Below, piece after piece: positions 7,254 to 15,688 of a stretch of DNA of 18,421 nt (positions are counted from its first letter, which is position 1; the number at the start of each line of letters is the position of its first letter). Position numbers and translations under genes: made by a program. The notes under the pieces were generated by a model that was given only the letters and a program-made list of their open reading frames with translations, was not told the origin of the DNA and did no database searches. This DNA comes from Methylomonas sp. (GTDB lineage Bacteria > Pseudomonadota > Gammaproteobacteria > Methylococcales > Methylomonadaceae): positions 1-18,421 of the forward strand of contig JALSLS010000204.1 in NCBI GenBank assembly GCA_026988195.1, given 5' to 3'.

Positions 7254-8474
7254 TTAACCGACGGCTGCACCAAGTTTAAAGATAGGAAGGTACATAGCGA
7301 CAATTAAACCGCCTACTAAGGTTCCTAGGATTACCATAATAAAAGGTTCCATTAAACTGCTTAGGTTATCAACTAAGTTATCCACTTCTTCTTCATAAAA
7401 GTCAGCTACTTTATCTAGCATGCTGTCGATTTTTCCTGACTCCTCACCAATGGCAACCATTTGTATTACCAAGTGTGGAAAAATATCAACTTGTTGCATA
7501 GAAAATTGTAAGCGTTGCCCTGTTGCAACATCATCTCGTATCTTTAAGACTGCAATGGAATAAACAATATTACCGCAAGCTCCTGCAACCGATTGAAGTG
7601 CGTCAACTAGGGGGACTCCAGCAGCAGACATAGTTGATAAGGTACGAGCAAAACGAGCAAGTGCAGATTGATTAAGAATGTCGCCAATAACAGGGATTTT
7701 GAGTAGGGTTCTATCAATAAAATGCCTGAACTCTGCCGAACGAAGTTTAAAATAGGAAAATATTTTAATAAAGGCAATGATAGAACCTATAACAGCCCAC
7801 CACCACTCTTGAGCCCATTCTGATAAGCCTATAACCCATTTTGTAAAGGCTGGTAAGTCAGCTCCAAAGCTTTTAAATAAATCTTCAAACACGGGGACTA
7901 CAAAAATGAGTAGGACAGCCGTTACCACAAAGGCAACGACAAGCACGGCAATAGGGTAAGTTAGGGCTTTTTTTACCTTTTTCTTTATTGATTCCGATTT
8001 TTCTTTATAAGTGGCAATTTTATCCAGTAAGGTTTCGAGTACCCCAGCTTGTTCGCCCGCTTCTACTAAGCTACAGAATAAATCATCGAAATAAAGAGGT
8101 TGTTTTCGGAGTGCTTCAGCAAGTGTATCACCGCCTTCAATATCAGCTTTTACGGAGAGCAGCATATCAGCCATGCTAGGGTTTTTATGGCCTTTCCCCA
8201 CAATATCAAACGCTTGAACTAAGGGAACCCCTGCATCAAGCATAGTGGCAAGTTGGCGGGCAAAGACTGCAATATCGCCTGGTAATATCGGTTGGGTTTT
8301 TTTGCTAAATAAAGGTTTTGCTTTTTTCTTTATTTTTATAACACGAACACCCATTTTGCGTAGATCTGCTCGTGCAATAGTTTCACTTTTTGCGCTGAGT
8401 TGTCCCCCGGTTTTATTGCCTGATTTGTCTTTTCCTTCCCAAACGAAATCAATTTGTTCTACTTCAGCCGCCAT
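7254..8474 (-). CDS. pilC: Type IV pilus inner-membrane platform protein PilC
   Basis: A 406-residue platform protein of the GspF/PilC family, the inner-membrane partner of the PilB motor in pilus assembly. Two homologous T2SF domains are visible, each with the diagnostic pattern: first FARQLATMLDAGVPLVQAF with VEAGEQAGVLETLLDKIA, second FARTLSTMSAAGVPLVDAL with AIGEESGKIDSMLDKVA. Membrane segments are near 170-195, 222-242 and 377-404 (MVILGTLVGGLIVAMYLPIF). The length is the family norm. The ATG is preceded by one of the best Shine-Dalgarno sequences in the window (GGAGGAATAATT), which lies inside the last pilB codons; the gap to the pilB stop is 2 bases. Confidence 0.96.
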   Translation of the reverse strand: MAAEVEQIDFVWEGKDKSGNKTGGQLSAKSETIARADLRKMGVRVIKIKKKAKPLFSKKTQPILPGDIAVFARQLATMLDAGVPLVQAFDIVGKGHKNPSMADMLLSVKADIEGGDTLAEALRKQPLYFDDLFCSLVEAGEQAGVLETLLDKIATYKEKSESIKKKVKKALTYPIAVLVVAFVVTAVLLIFVVPVFEDLFKSFGADLPAFTKWVIGLSEWAQEWWWAVIGSIIAFIKIFSYFKLRSAEFRHFIDRTLLKIPVIGDILNQSALARFARTLSTMSAAGVPLVDALQSVAGACGNIVYSIAVLKIRDDVATGQRLQFSMQQVDIFPHLVIQMVAIGEESGKIDSMLDKVADFYEEEVDNLVDNLSSLMEPFIMVILGTLVGGLIVAMYLPIFKLGAAVG

Positions 8475-8476
8475 AA

Positions 8477-10189
8477 TTATTCCTCCGTTATTCTGTTAAC
8501 TTCTTCAAGGCTAGTGATTCCCTGACGTACTTTGTCTAATCCAGAGGCTCTTAGGTCATTAATGCCTTCACTTTTTGAAAGTTCAGACATTTCCATGGCG
8601 TTACCACCCGAAAGAATGAGAGCTCGCATTTTTTCGCTAATGGGCATCACTTGATAAATACCAACACGACCTTTATAGCCTTCCTTACAATGGTCACAAC
8701 CAACAGGGGTGAATACTTTCAGAGAGCTAATCTCTTCTTTTTTAAAGCCCGCATCAAGGTAGGTCTTTTCAGGGTAATCCGCTGGTTTTTTACAATGTTC
8801 ACATAGCCTACGGCCTAAGCGTTGAGCCATGATTAAATTTACCGCAGAGACAATATTGAAAGGCTCAATTCCCATTTGCATTAAACGGTTAATAGTTTGC
8901 GGGGCATCATTAGTGTGTAGGGTTGATAATACTAGGTGACCCGTTTGAGCTGCTTTAACAGCTATGCTAGCGGTTTCTATATCTCGAATTTCCCCAACCA
9001 TGATAATGTCAGGATCCTGTCTTAGAAATGCTTTTAATGCAACAGCGAATGTTAGCCCTGCTTTAACATTCATATTTACTTGGTTGATACCTTCTACGGT
9101 TATCTCTACCGGGTCTTCTGCAGTTGAAATGTTTCTTTCAATTTTATTTAAAATATTGAGCCCTGTATAAAGTGAAACTGTCTTTCCACTCCCTGTGGGG
9201 CCTGTCACTAAAACCATGCCATAAGGACGGTGAATAGCATCTAAAAATAGTTTTTGTTGGTCGGGTTCGAATCCAAGTTTTTCAATACCAATTTGGGCGC
9301 TAGTCGGGTCTAAAATTCGCATTACAATTTTTTCACCAAACAAAGTGGGGCAGGTGCTGACCCTAAAATCAATTGCTCTGTTTTTTGATAGTTGCATTTT
9401 TATACGACCATCTTGCGGAACGCGGCGTTCAGCAATGTCCATTTTTGACATCACTTTTATGCGTGAGACAATGCGGTGAGCTATATTGGCTGGGGGGCTT
9501 GCTGCCTCATATAATATGCCATCACCTCTAAATCTGATTCGAAATGTTTTTTCGTAGGGCTCTAGGTGAATATCAGAAACCCCTTTTTTTATAGAGTCTA
9601 GCAGTATTTTGTTGACAAATCGTACTATGGGTGCATCATCTATATCTGAATCATTATCATCTTGCGGGGGGGCTTCATCACCTCCAGATATTTCTAAATT
9701 ATCTAAATCTTCGTCTAGAAGATCTGTCATTGAAGTGTCGGCGGCTTCAAGTGCTGTTTCAATAAGAGTAACTAATTTATCTTCTTCAACAAGAATTGCT
9801 TCAGTATTTAGCCGTGTATGAAATTTGATTTCATCAAGTGCTTGAAAGTTGGTCGGGTCAGATAAGCCAATAAATAACCGATTCCCTCGTTTAAATAAAG
9901 GCAGTGCATGGTGTTGACGAATAAGTTTTTCGCTAACCAGGTTTGTTGGGAATGTGCCTGGCTCCATTGCATTAATGTCAAAAAAAGGTACACCAAACTC
10001 AACTGAGGCAATAGAGGCTATTGTTTTACTGTCTACAATTTTACTGGATACTAAGTGGCTGATAATGGGGGTTTTTTTCTTTTGGGCTGTTGCAGAGTGT
10101 TGAGCTGCATCGCTTTCAGAAATAATGTCTTTAGCAATAAGACATTTTATTAGGCCACCAAATTGTAGATCAGACTGAGTTGTTGCCAT
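8477..10189 (-). CDS. pilB: Type IV pilus assembly ATPase PilB
   Basis: A 570-residue hexameric extension ATPase driving pilus assembly at the cytoplasmic face. The N-terminal GspE/MshEN-like domain covers about 10-150, followed by an acidic linker (about 155-185). The catalytic part has Walker A GPTGSGKT (330-337), the Asp box around EDPVE (358-362), Walker B DPDIIMVGEIRD (392-403) and the His box TGHLVLSTLHTN (416-427). The tetracysteine zinc site is C463/C466 and C498/C501, as in PilB and GspE. The length matches PilB. The ATG at 10189 lacks an obvious ribosome binding site, but the N-terminus beginning MATTQSDLQFGGLI fits PilB starts. It is the first gene of the pilB-pilC unit, with 381 bases of intergenic DNA upstream. 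Confidence 0.96.
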   Translation of the reverse strand: MATTQSDLQFGGLIKCLIAKDIISESDAAQHSATAQKKKTPIISHLVSSKIVDSKTIASIASVEFGVPFFDINAMEPGTFPTNLVSEKLIRQHHALPLFKRGNRLFIGLSDPTNFQALDEIKFHTRLNTEAILVEEDKLVTLIETALEAADTSMTDLLDEDLDNLEISGGDEAPPQDDNDSDIDDAPIVRFVNKILLDSIKKGVSDIHLEPYEKTFRIRFRGDGILYEAASPPANIAHRIVSRIKVMSKMDIAERRVPQDGRIKMQLSKNRAIDFRVSTCPTLFGEKIVMRILDPTSAQIGIEKLGFEPDQQKLFLDAIHRPYGMVLVTGPTGSGKTVSLYTGLNILNKIERNISTAEDPVEITVEGINQVNMNVKAGLTFAVALKAFLRQDPDIIMVGEIRDIETASIAVKAAQTGHLVLSTLHTNDAPQTINRLMQMGIEPFNIVSAVNLIMAQRLGRRLCEHCKKPADYPEKTYLDAGFKKEEISSLKVFTPVGCDHCKEGYKGRVGIYQVMPISEKMRALILSGGNAMEMSELSKSEGINDLRASGLDKVRQGITSLEEVNRITEE

Positions 10190-10221
10190 GTGTTTTGTAA
10201 ATTTTATTCTTTAATACTGAA

Positions 10222-10249
10222 AATATAGATGAAATATGGTATTTGTCTA
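10222..10249 (-). promoter_or_regulatory. Candidate sigma70-type promoter for pilB
   Basis: On the - strand TAGACA (10244-10249) is followed after 16 bases by TATATT (10222-10227), 32 bases upstream of the pilB ATG. Each hexamer matches its consensus at four or five of six positions. I saw no sigma54-type GG-N10-GC element. The AT-rich context makes chance matches common. Confidence 0.35.
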
Positions 10250-10290
10250 GGTTAAGAGGTAAGCATTTAACAATTATTTTAATTGGGGTT

Positions 10291-10329
10291 AAAAGATAAC
10301 CTTTTCTGATTACCCATGAGCTTCCGCCA
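10291..10329. repeat. Left arm of a large imperfect inverted repeat
   Basis: This 39-base arm is the imperfect reverse complement of 10467-10500. Its inner 21 bases match at 19 of 21 positions, and its outer 11 bases match at 10 of 11. A 7-base (left) versus 2-base (right) spacer lies between the two matching blocks. No target-site duplication is visible outside the arms. The pair looks like the termini of a MITE-like or cruciform-forming element. Confidence 0.7.
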
Positions 10330-10355
10330 TTTAAAAAAAGCCAATATTGCAACCT

Positions 10356-10431
10356 CGTCATTCCTGCATTCTCTTAGCAGGAATCTAGTTTACTGAAAAT
10401 GGATCCCCGACAAAAGACCTCGGGGATGACG
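10356..10431. repeat. Double-hairpin palindromic element (GTCATTCC...GGATGAC type)
   Basis: The element begins CGTCATTCCTG and ends CGGGGATGACG, imperfect inverted ends. Inside are two perfect hairpins: TTCCTGC (10361-10367) with GCAGGAA (10377-10383) around 9 bases, and ATCCCCGA (10403-10410) with TCGGGGAT (10420-10427) around 9 bases. The layout resembles a dispersed REP/MITE-like repeat class that I recall from many proteobacterial genomes, with sequence such as TGGATCCCCGACAAAAG; this is recall and was not searched. Neither hairpin is followed by a T-tract, so they are not standard terminators. The element sits nearly centrally between the two outer arms. Confidence 0.8.
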
Positions 10432-10466
10432 CGTAGCACAAGGGTTTATTCTTTTTCCATATGATT

Positions 10467-10500
10467 TGGCGGAAACTCATAGGTAATGAGGTAATCTTTT
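10467..10500. repeat. Right arm of a large imperfect inverted repeat
   Basis: The partner of 10291-10329: TGGCGGAAACTCATAGGTAAT pairs with the inner part of the left arm at 19 of 21 positions, and GGTAATCTTTT with its outer part at 10 of 11. Transcripts running from the tandem-receiver gene toward pilB would fold here into a long stem carrying the double hairpin at its tip. Confidence 0.7.
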
Positions 10501-10570
10501 CGGTAGCTACTTTAGGGAGGTGAACAAAAAACCTGTGCCAAACTTTTAGGTATTATTAAATTTTTACTCT

Positions 10571-11365
10571 TTAGTTAAGTAGCTGGGCTATTAATTTTCT
10601 AATAGAAGAGGGGTTGAAGGGTTTGTCTAGAATAGCGGATACGCCCGCTTTTTTTACTGCGGCTAACCGGCTTTCATTTTTTTCACTTGTTAGCATGAGA
10701 ATTGGAATTGTTTTCTGACTGCTTTTATCGCGAATAGAGGTTGTTAACGCTAATCCATCCATTTTAGGCATATTAAAATCTGTAACAATTAAGTCAAACA
10801 AATGAGCATTTATTAACTCAAAAGCTTCTTGCCCGTTTGTTGCTAGGGTAATTTGATCAATACCTATATCGTTGAGAATCTTGGTGATATATTTTAAAGA
10901 CGTTGGGCTATCATCAACCACAAGCACCATAATATCTTCAATATCTAGGTGTTCAAGTTCTACTTGTTGCGGGTTTAAATAATCCAGTGTGGCTGACAAG
11001 GCAACGTCTAAGTCACTACTTGAGAAAGGCTTTGGTAAGATGGCAATTGCACCTGCCTGCCGGATAGGCTCTAGATATTTAAGGTTTGTTTCACTTGATA
11101 TCAATAAAAAAGCCATATCATATGAATTTGAATCATCTCTGATTTCATGTACTAGGTCAGCCCCTGTCATATCTGGCAAGTACATAGAACTCATAATTAA
11201 GTCGGGGGAACTTTGTTTTAACAGGTTGAGTGTTTCTTTACCAGATCCAATGAAGGTGATGTTTGATATGCCTAAATCGAAAAGAAACTGTTTAATAATA
11301 TTTTGCTGAGTAGGTGATGGCTCTACCAGAAAAACCTGTAGGTCAGTAAACTCTTTTTCGTTCAT
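10571..11365 (-). CDS. Response regulator with two receiver domains and no output domain
   Basis: A 264-residue cytoplasmic protein made of two CheY-like receiver domains, about 9-130 and 145-264. The second is canonical: Asp151/Asp152, phospho-acceptor Asp196 in DLIVTDFNMP, Thr226 and Lys248 in ILDKPF. The first is degenerate: Glu15-Pro16 replace the acidic pair and Ser60 stands where the phospho-Asp is expected (DLIMSSMYLP), while Lys112 (PKPF) is kept. It therefore probably cannot be phosphorylated in the usual way and may serve as a binding or dimerisation domain. There is no DNA-binding, GGDEF or other effector domain, so output should be by protein-protein contact. It overlaps the HDOD-GAF gene by 4 bases (ATGA), suggesting one signalling module. 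The cognate kinase is not in the window. Confidence 0.9.
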   Translation of the reverse strand: MNEKEFTDLQVFLVEPSPTQQNIIKQFLFDLGISNITFIGSGKETLNLLKQSSPDLIMSSMYLPDMTGADLVHEIRDDSNSYDMAFLLISSETNLKYLEPIRQAGAIAILPKPFSSSDLDVALSATLDYLNPQQVELEHLDIEDIMVLVVDDSPTSLKYITKILNDIGIDQITLATNGQEAFELINAHLFDLIVTDFNMPKMDGLALTTSIRDKSSQKTIPILMLTSEKNESRLAAVKKAGVSAILDKPFNPSSIRKLIAQLLN

Positions 11366-12804
11366 GTTTTGTTTATTTTATAGAGAGCTAAGCCAATAAT
11401 GGCTTGCTGGGAAAAATGTTTTGCGACGTTGAAGTCTTCTTCTGTTAATGGTTTTTGGTGAGTGGAGCGATCAGTATAAATTAAGCCAATGGTTTTATTA
11501 TCTGAACGAATAGGGAGTAGAAAACATTCTGATTTACCTATACGGTTGATGACACTAGGGGTAAATAAAATACTATCCGAGTCAGGCTTAGCCCAAATGC
11601 CTGCATTAGAATTGATGGCTTTATAAAATAAGTTTGCAGGAAGGCTTGAAACCTCAAGTTTTATTTTTTTCTGATCATTCAGTGGTTTTGCCCAGCCAAG
11701 TGTAAGCTTTTCATCTAAAGATTTTTTATCTAAACTGAGGATGGAAAAGAGTGTTCTATCCATGCCTATTCCTCGATGAATGCCCTCTACCACCATTTCA
11801 AAGAGTAAATTCAGGTCGATATTTCCACTAAGGTGCTGGGTTATATCTTGCAATATATGCAGCTGTATCTGGGTTTTATCAGTGCTTTCGTTGCTAGAAA
11901 TAACGGGGTCAGGTAAGGGTTGCTCTGCTTGAATAAACTGTGATGCATCATGAGCTCCAAATTTACAGGCTATTTTGATGGCTGAAGAGGCGTTATCTTT
12001 TAATGTTTCTACAATGGATGTGGGGTCTTCACCCGTCAGTTTCTCTAGTTTTATTATGCTAGTTTCCATTGCCTCACAATCCCAGCCTTCATCAATAGCA
12101 CCAGCAATGTCATTTGCTAAATGGACTATCTGGGGACGAATATTTGAGCTATCCGGTTCTATTATAGCTTCTTCAATTAAGCCGCCAAGATTCCATGATT
12201 TACTTAGGCTTTGCCCTAACTCTTTAAGGGTGAAGCCAAGTACTTTTTCTTCAGCTTGTTCTGGCGTGTATTGCCCTGAATGTAGTAATTCAGCAACATA
12301 GTTACACTTTTTTCCGCCGAAACACCAGAATGTAATCGCACCAATATTATTAAGTAATGCGGCAATAAAGACTTCTTCAGGCGATTTATCGTTACATTTT
12401 AAAGCGATTTCTTTTGCTTGAACTGCGGCGTGAATAGCATGGCCAATCTCTTTATTGGCTCGATGCTTGTTTTCAGGGGATATGATCGACTCAAAAAATG
12501 AACAGGCAATGGTGAGTTCGCGCACAGTATTCGAACCTAAAATAACAATAGCCCTAGAAATGGTGCTCATTTTTTGGTTGGAAGGGTTGTAATGAACGCT
12601 ATTACTCACTTTAAGTAATTTTGCGGTAAGGTTGGGGTCTTGCAATATAATAGAGGCCAATTCCATAGCCCCTTTGTTTTTATCTAATGAGTTATAAATA
12701 TTGTAGGCGGTGTTGGAAAAAATAGGCATTTCCTGCTCACAAAGAACCCCTGTCCACTGCTCTAGTGTTTGAGGGTCTATAATCTTTGTGTCAGAATTTT
12801 CCAT
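11362..12804 (-). CDS. HDOD domain protein with C-terminal GAF domain
   Basis: A 480-residue cytoplasmic signalling protein. The HDOD domain spans about 20-225, with the typical LASIILQDPNLTAKLLKVSNS stretch and the helix pair AIVILGSNTVRELTIA. The position of the metal-binding HD motif reads ALLNNIGAI (Asn152-Asn153), so phosphohydrolase activity is unlikely; loss of these ligands is usual in HDOD proteins. After a linker at about 290-315, a GAF-like domain occupies about 315-478 (LDLNLLFEMVVEGIHRGIGM-like start, FLLPIRSDNKTIGLIYTD core, then the final helix), and could bind a small ligand. The start lies 2 bases after the valS stop with no ribosome binding site, so it probably relies on valS translation. 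HDOD proteins in other bacteria have been linked to c-di-GMP, motility and pilus regulation; here that is inference only. Confidence 0.88.
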   Translation of the reverse strand: MENSDTKIIDPQTLEQWTGVLCEQEMPIFSNTAYNIYNSLDKNKGAMELASIILQDPNLTAKLLKVSNSVHYNPSNQKMSTISRAIVILGSNTVRELTIACSFFESIISPENKHRANKEIGHAIHAAVQAKEIALKCNDKSPEEVFIAALLNNIGAITFWCFGGKKCNYVAELLHSGQYTPEQAEEKVLGFTLKELGQSLSKSWNLGGLIEEAIIEPDSSNIRPQIVHLANDIAGAIDEGWDCEAMETSIIKLEKLTGEDPTSIVETLKDNASSAIKIACKFGAHDASQFIQAEQPLPDPVISSNESTDKTQIQLHILQDITQHLSGNIDLNLLFEMVVEGIHRGIGMDRTLFSILSLDKKSLDEKLTLGWAKPLNDQKKIKLEVSSLPANLFYKAINSNAGIWAKPDSDSILFTPSVINRIGKSECFLLPIRSDNKTIGLIYTDRSTHQKPLTEEDFNVAKHFSQQAIIGLALYKINKT

Positions 12805-12806
12805 TG

Positions 12807-15617
12807 TTAAAGCGCTTTAATTTTTAATAACTGTTGTTCAAGGTTTTTTAGTGAAGAATGTAATGTGGCTAATTTTTGTTTTTCTTTGTCAATAACCGCA
12901 GCCGGTGCTTTATCAATAAATTTTTGGTTGCTTAATTTTCCTTCAATACGAGGTAAGTCTTTTTGTATTTTTGCGATTTCTTTTTCTAAGCGTACAATTT
13001 CTGCATCTTTATCAATTAAGCCTGCCATTGGAATTAGAATCTTCATTTCACCAACAAGTGAAGTCGCTGATTCAGGAGCAATATCATCAGCAGCAAGAAC
13101 CGTAATGGATTCAACGCGGCCTAATTTCAATAGATAATCTTTGCTTGATTCTACAAAGGCTAAATCACTTGCACTGCAGCCTTGTAGTAATACAGGAAGT
13201 GGCTTTCCTGGTGCTATATTCATTTCACCACGAATACGGCGTAAACCTAGGATAAAATCCATAATCCATTTTGTAGCATTGATAGAATCAAGGTTGATTT
13301 GACTCTGATCAGCTTCTGGGTATGGCTGTAACATAATAGTTTCAGCTGTAATGCCGGCTAATGGCGCAACACGCTGCCAAATTTCTTCAGTGATAAAGGG
13401 CATGATAGGGTGGCTTAAACGCAGAATGTTTTCTAAGACATTCACTAATGTTTTACGAGTGCCCCGTTGCAGTGCTTGATCATCTGATTGCAGAGAAATT
13501 TTTGCTAATTCTAAATACCAGTCACAATACTCATTCCAAGTGAATTCATACAGTGCTTGTGCGGCTAAATCAAAGCGGTAGCTTTCTATGGCTTCGCTGG
13601 TTGTGGTGATCACTTGATTTAAGCGAGAAGTAATCCATAAATCAGCTTGTGAATACTTGCAAGGCGCATCTGATAATCCGTTGTCTTGGTCTTCAGTATT
13701 TATTAATACGTAACGAGCGGCATTCCATATTTTATTACAGAAGTTACGGTAGCCTTCAGCACGCGCTAAATCAAAACGAATATCTCGGCCTGTTGTTGCT
13801 AATGAGGCAAAGGTAAAGCGTAATGCATCGGTACCAAAAGAAGGAATGCCATCTGGGAATTGTTTACGAGTGGCTTTCTCAATTTTCTTTTGTAGATGCG
13901 GTTGCATCATGCCGCCCATACGTTTTTCAACCAAGGCTTCTAAATCAATACCGTCAATCAAATCAATAGGGTCAAGTACATTACCTTTTGACTTTGACAT
14001 TTTCTGTCCTTCGGCATCACGAACCAAGCCATGAACATAAACTTCTTTAAACGGGACTTCACCTTGAAATTTAAGCCCCATCATAATCATTCTGGCAACC
14101 CAAAAAAAGATAATATCAAAACCAGTCACTAATACACTGGTTGGGTAATGTTGTGCTAGTTCCGGTGTTTTTTCAGGCCAACCGAGTGTTGAAAAAGGCC
14201 ATAAGGCAGAGGAGAACCAAGTATCTAAAACATCTTCATCTTGTCTTAGAGGGTAATCAGCTGCTAGAGCATGTTTTTCACGAATTTCTTGCTCAGAACG
14301 ACCGACATAAATATTGTCTTCATCATCATACCAAGCTGGGATTCTGTGTCCCCACCAGATCTGTCTAGAAATGCACCAGTCTTGAATATTACGCATCCAT
14401 TCAAAATAGGTGTTTTTCCAGTTATCCGGGACAAATTTAATATCACCATTTTCAACGGCTTCAATGGCAGGTTTAGCCAGTGGCCCAACTTTTACATACC
14501 ATTGTTTGGTTAAAAGAGGCTCAATAATACTGTTGGAACGGTCACCTCTAGGAACAACAAGCTTGTGGTCAACCGTTTTTTCAAGCAGGCCTTGTGCCTC
14601 TAAATCGGCAACAATTTGTTTGCGAGCGTCAACGCGATCTAAGCCGATATATTTAGCCGGTATAAGATCGCCTTCATCTTCTTCATTGGCGCGAATAGCT
14701 GCATCTTCAGTAAAGATATTGATTAGTCCGCCATGTGGTGAGTCCATAATAGCGGCATGATCTTTATGGCGTGTCCAAACATCATAATCATTAAAATCAT
14801 GAGCAGGGGTTACTTTTACACAACCAGTACCAAACTCAGGGTCTACATGTTCGTCAGCAATAATAGGAATACGACGACCGGTTAAGGGTAATTCTAAAAA
14901 CTCACCTAATAAATGCTTGTAGCGCTCATCATCGGGATGGATGGCAACGGCCACGTCGCCTAATAAGGTTTCTGGGCGAGTGGTTGCAACAATCATGTGG
15001 CCTGAACCATTTGATAATGGATAGCGCATATGCCACATAAAGCCATTTTCTTCTTCTGATAAGACTTCTAAGTCAGAAACAGCGGTGTGTAATACAGGGT
15101 CCCAGTTTACAAGGCGTTTTCCACGGTAAATTAAGCCTTCTTCATGTAACTTAATAAACACCTCTTGTACGGCATCTGACATGCCGTCATCCATAGTGAA
15201 ACGTTCTTTTTCCCAATCTAAAGAAGTTCCCATACGGCGTAATTGTTTGGTAATGGTATTACCTGATTGTTCTTTCCATTCCCAGATTTTTTCAACAAAT
15301 TTTTCGCGGCCGTAATCATGGCGCGTTTTACCTTCGGCATTCACTAAACGCTCAACCACCATTTGCGTTGCAATCCCCGCATGGTCACTCCCTGGTTGCC
15401 ATAAGGTGCTTTTGCCTTTCATGCGATGATAACGGCTTAAGGCATCCATAATGGTGTCTTGGAATGCATGCCCCATGTGTAGACTGCCTGTGACATTAGG
15501 CGGTGGAATCATAATGCAATAGGATTCACCTTCGGGCTTTGCTTTAAAATAGCCTTTGTCTTCCCAAGTTTTGTACCAGCGTTGTTCTATTGAATGAGGG
15601 GCGTATGTTTTTTCCAT
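12807..15617 (-). CDS. valS: Valyl-tRNA synthetase
   Basis: A 936-residue class I aminoacyl-tRNA synthetase charging tRNA-Val in the cytoplasm. The N-terminal catalytic block has PPPNVTGSLHMGHA with the HIGH-type motif HMGH at 47-50. The editing (CP1) domain includes ATTRPETLLGDVAVA (about 211-225) and the GTGCVKVTPAHDFND segment. KMSKS is at 539-543, followed by GNVLDP. The anticodon-binding domain follows, and the C-terminus (about 870-936) is the Lys/Glu-rich coiled-coil arm characteristic of ValRS, containing KFIDKAPAAVIDKEKQKL. The length is close to the E. coli enzyme. No strong ribosome binding site precedes the ATG. holC lies 71 bases upstream, and an HDOD gene starts 2 bases downstream, a less usual partner. 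Confidence 0.97.
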   Translation of the reverse strand: MEKTYAPHSIEQRWYKTWEDKGYFKAKPEGESYCIMIPPPNVTGSLHMGHAFQDTIMDALSRYHRMKGKSTLWQPGSDHAGIATQMVVERLVNAEGKTRHDYGREKFVEKIWEWKEQSGNTITKQLRRMGTSLDWEKERFTMDDGMSDAVQEVFIKLHEEGLIYRGKRLVNWDPVLHTAVSDLEVLSEEENGFMWHMRYPLSNGSGHMIVATTRPETLLGDVAVAIHPDDERYKHLLGEFLELPLTGRRIPIIADEHVDPEFGTGCVKVTPAHDFNDYDVWTRHKDHAAIMDSPHGGLINIFTEDAAIRANEEDEGDLIPAKYIGLDRVDARKQIVADLEAQGLLEKTVDHKLVVPRGDRSNSIIEPLLTKQWYVKVGPLAKPAIEAVENGDIKFVPDNWKNTYFEWMRNIQDWCISRQIWWGHRIPAWYDDEDNIYVGRSEQEIREKHALAADYPLRQDEDVLDTWFSSALWPFSTLGWPEKTPELAQHYPTSVLVTGFDIIFFWVARMIMMGLKFQGEVPFKEVYVHGLVRDAEGQKMSKSKGNVLDPIDLIDGIDLEALVEKRMGGMMQPHLQKKIEKATRKQFPDGIPSFGTDALRFTFASLATTGRDIRFDLARAEGYRNFCNKIWNAARYVLINTEDQDNGLSDAPCKYSQADLWITSRLNQVITTTSEAIESYRFDLAAQALYEFTWNEYCDWYLELAKISLQSDDQALQRGTRKTLVNVLENILRLSHPIMPFITEEIWQRVAPLAGITAETIMLQPYPEADQSQINLDSINATKWIMDFILGLRRIRGEMNIAPGKPLPVLLQGCSASDLAFVESSKDYLLKLGRVESITVLAADDIAPESATSLVGEMKILIPMAGLIDKDAEIVRLEKEIAKIQKDLPRIEGKLSNQKFIDKAPAAVIDKEKQKLATLHSSLKNLEQQLLKIKAL

Positions 15618-15688
15618 GGAAAGTATCTATAGTTTTGATGTAGAGCAGACTTTGGTCCGCAAAAAAGTATGAGTCAGAAGTTGGCTGC

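Larger units (their letters stand above)
10190..10570. other. Intergenic region upstream of pilB with palindromic repeats
   Basis: This 381-base stretch separates the stop of the tandem-receiver gene from the pilB start, both on the - strand. It holds a candidate pilB promoter (10222-10249) and a nested palindromic structure (10291-10500), listed separately. The remaining 70 bases next to the receiver gene (10501-10570) show no coding potential and no clear terminator. A short frame at 10170-10361 crosses repeat and promoter sequence and is not taken as a gene. Confidence 0.7.

Noticed and set aside
10170..10361. A 63-codon - strand frame reaching from the palindromic element into the start of pilB
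   Set aside because: It begins within the repeat, crosses the left arm and the candidate pilB promoter, and overlaps the pilB start in another frame. No ribosome binding site or family resemblance.
10403..10427. The 8-base hairpin as the terminator of the valS-HDOD-receiver unit
   Set aside because: The stem is perfect but no run of T follows in the - strand direction. The shared ends with the neighbouring hairpin fit a dispersed repeat better.
11975..12301. A 108-codon + strand frame opposite the HDOD gene
   Set aside because: Antisense to a well-supported HDOD-GAF protein; no recognisable domain or ribosome binding site.
14141..14760. Several overlapping + strand frames of 75-116 codons opposite valS
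   Set aside because: valS on the - strand is certain from its motifs. These are antisense shadows with low-complexity, Ser/Ile-rich translations.
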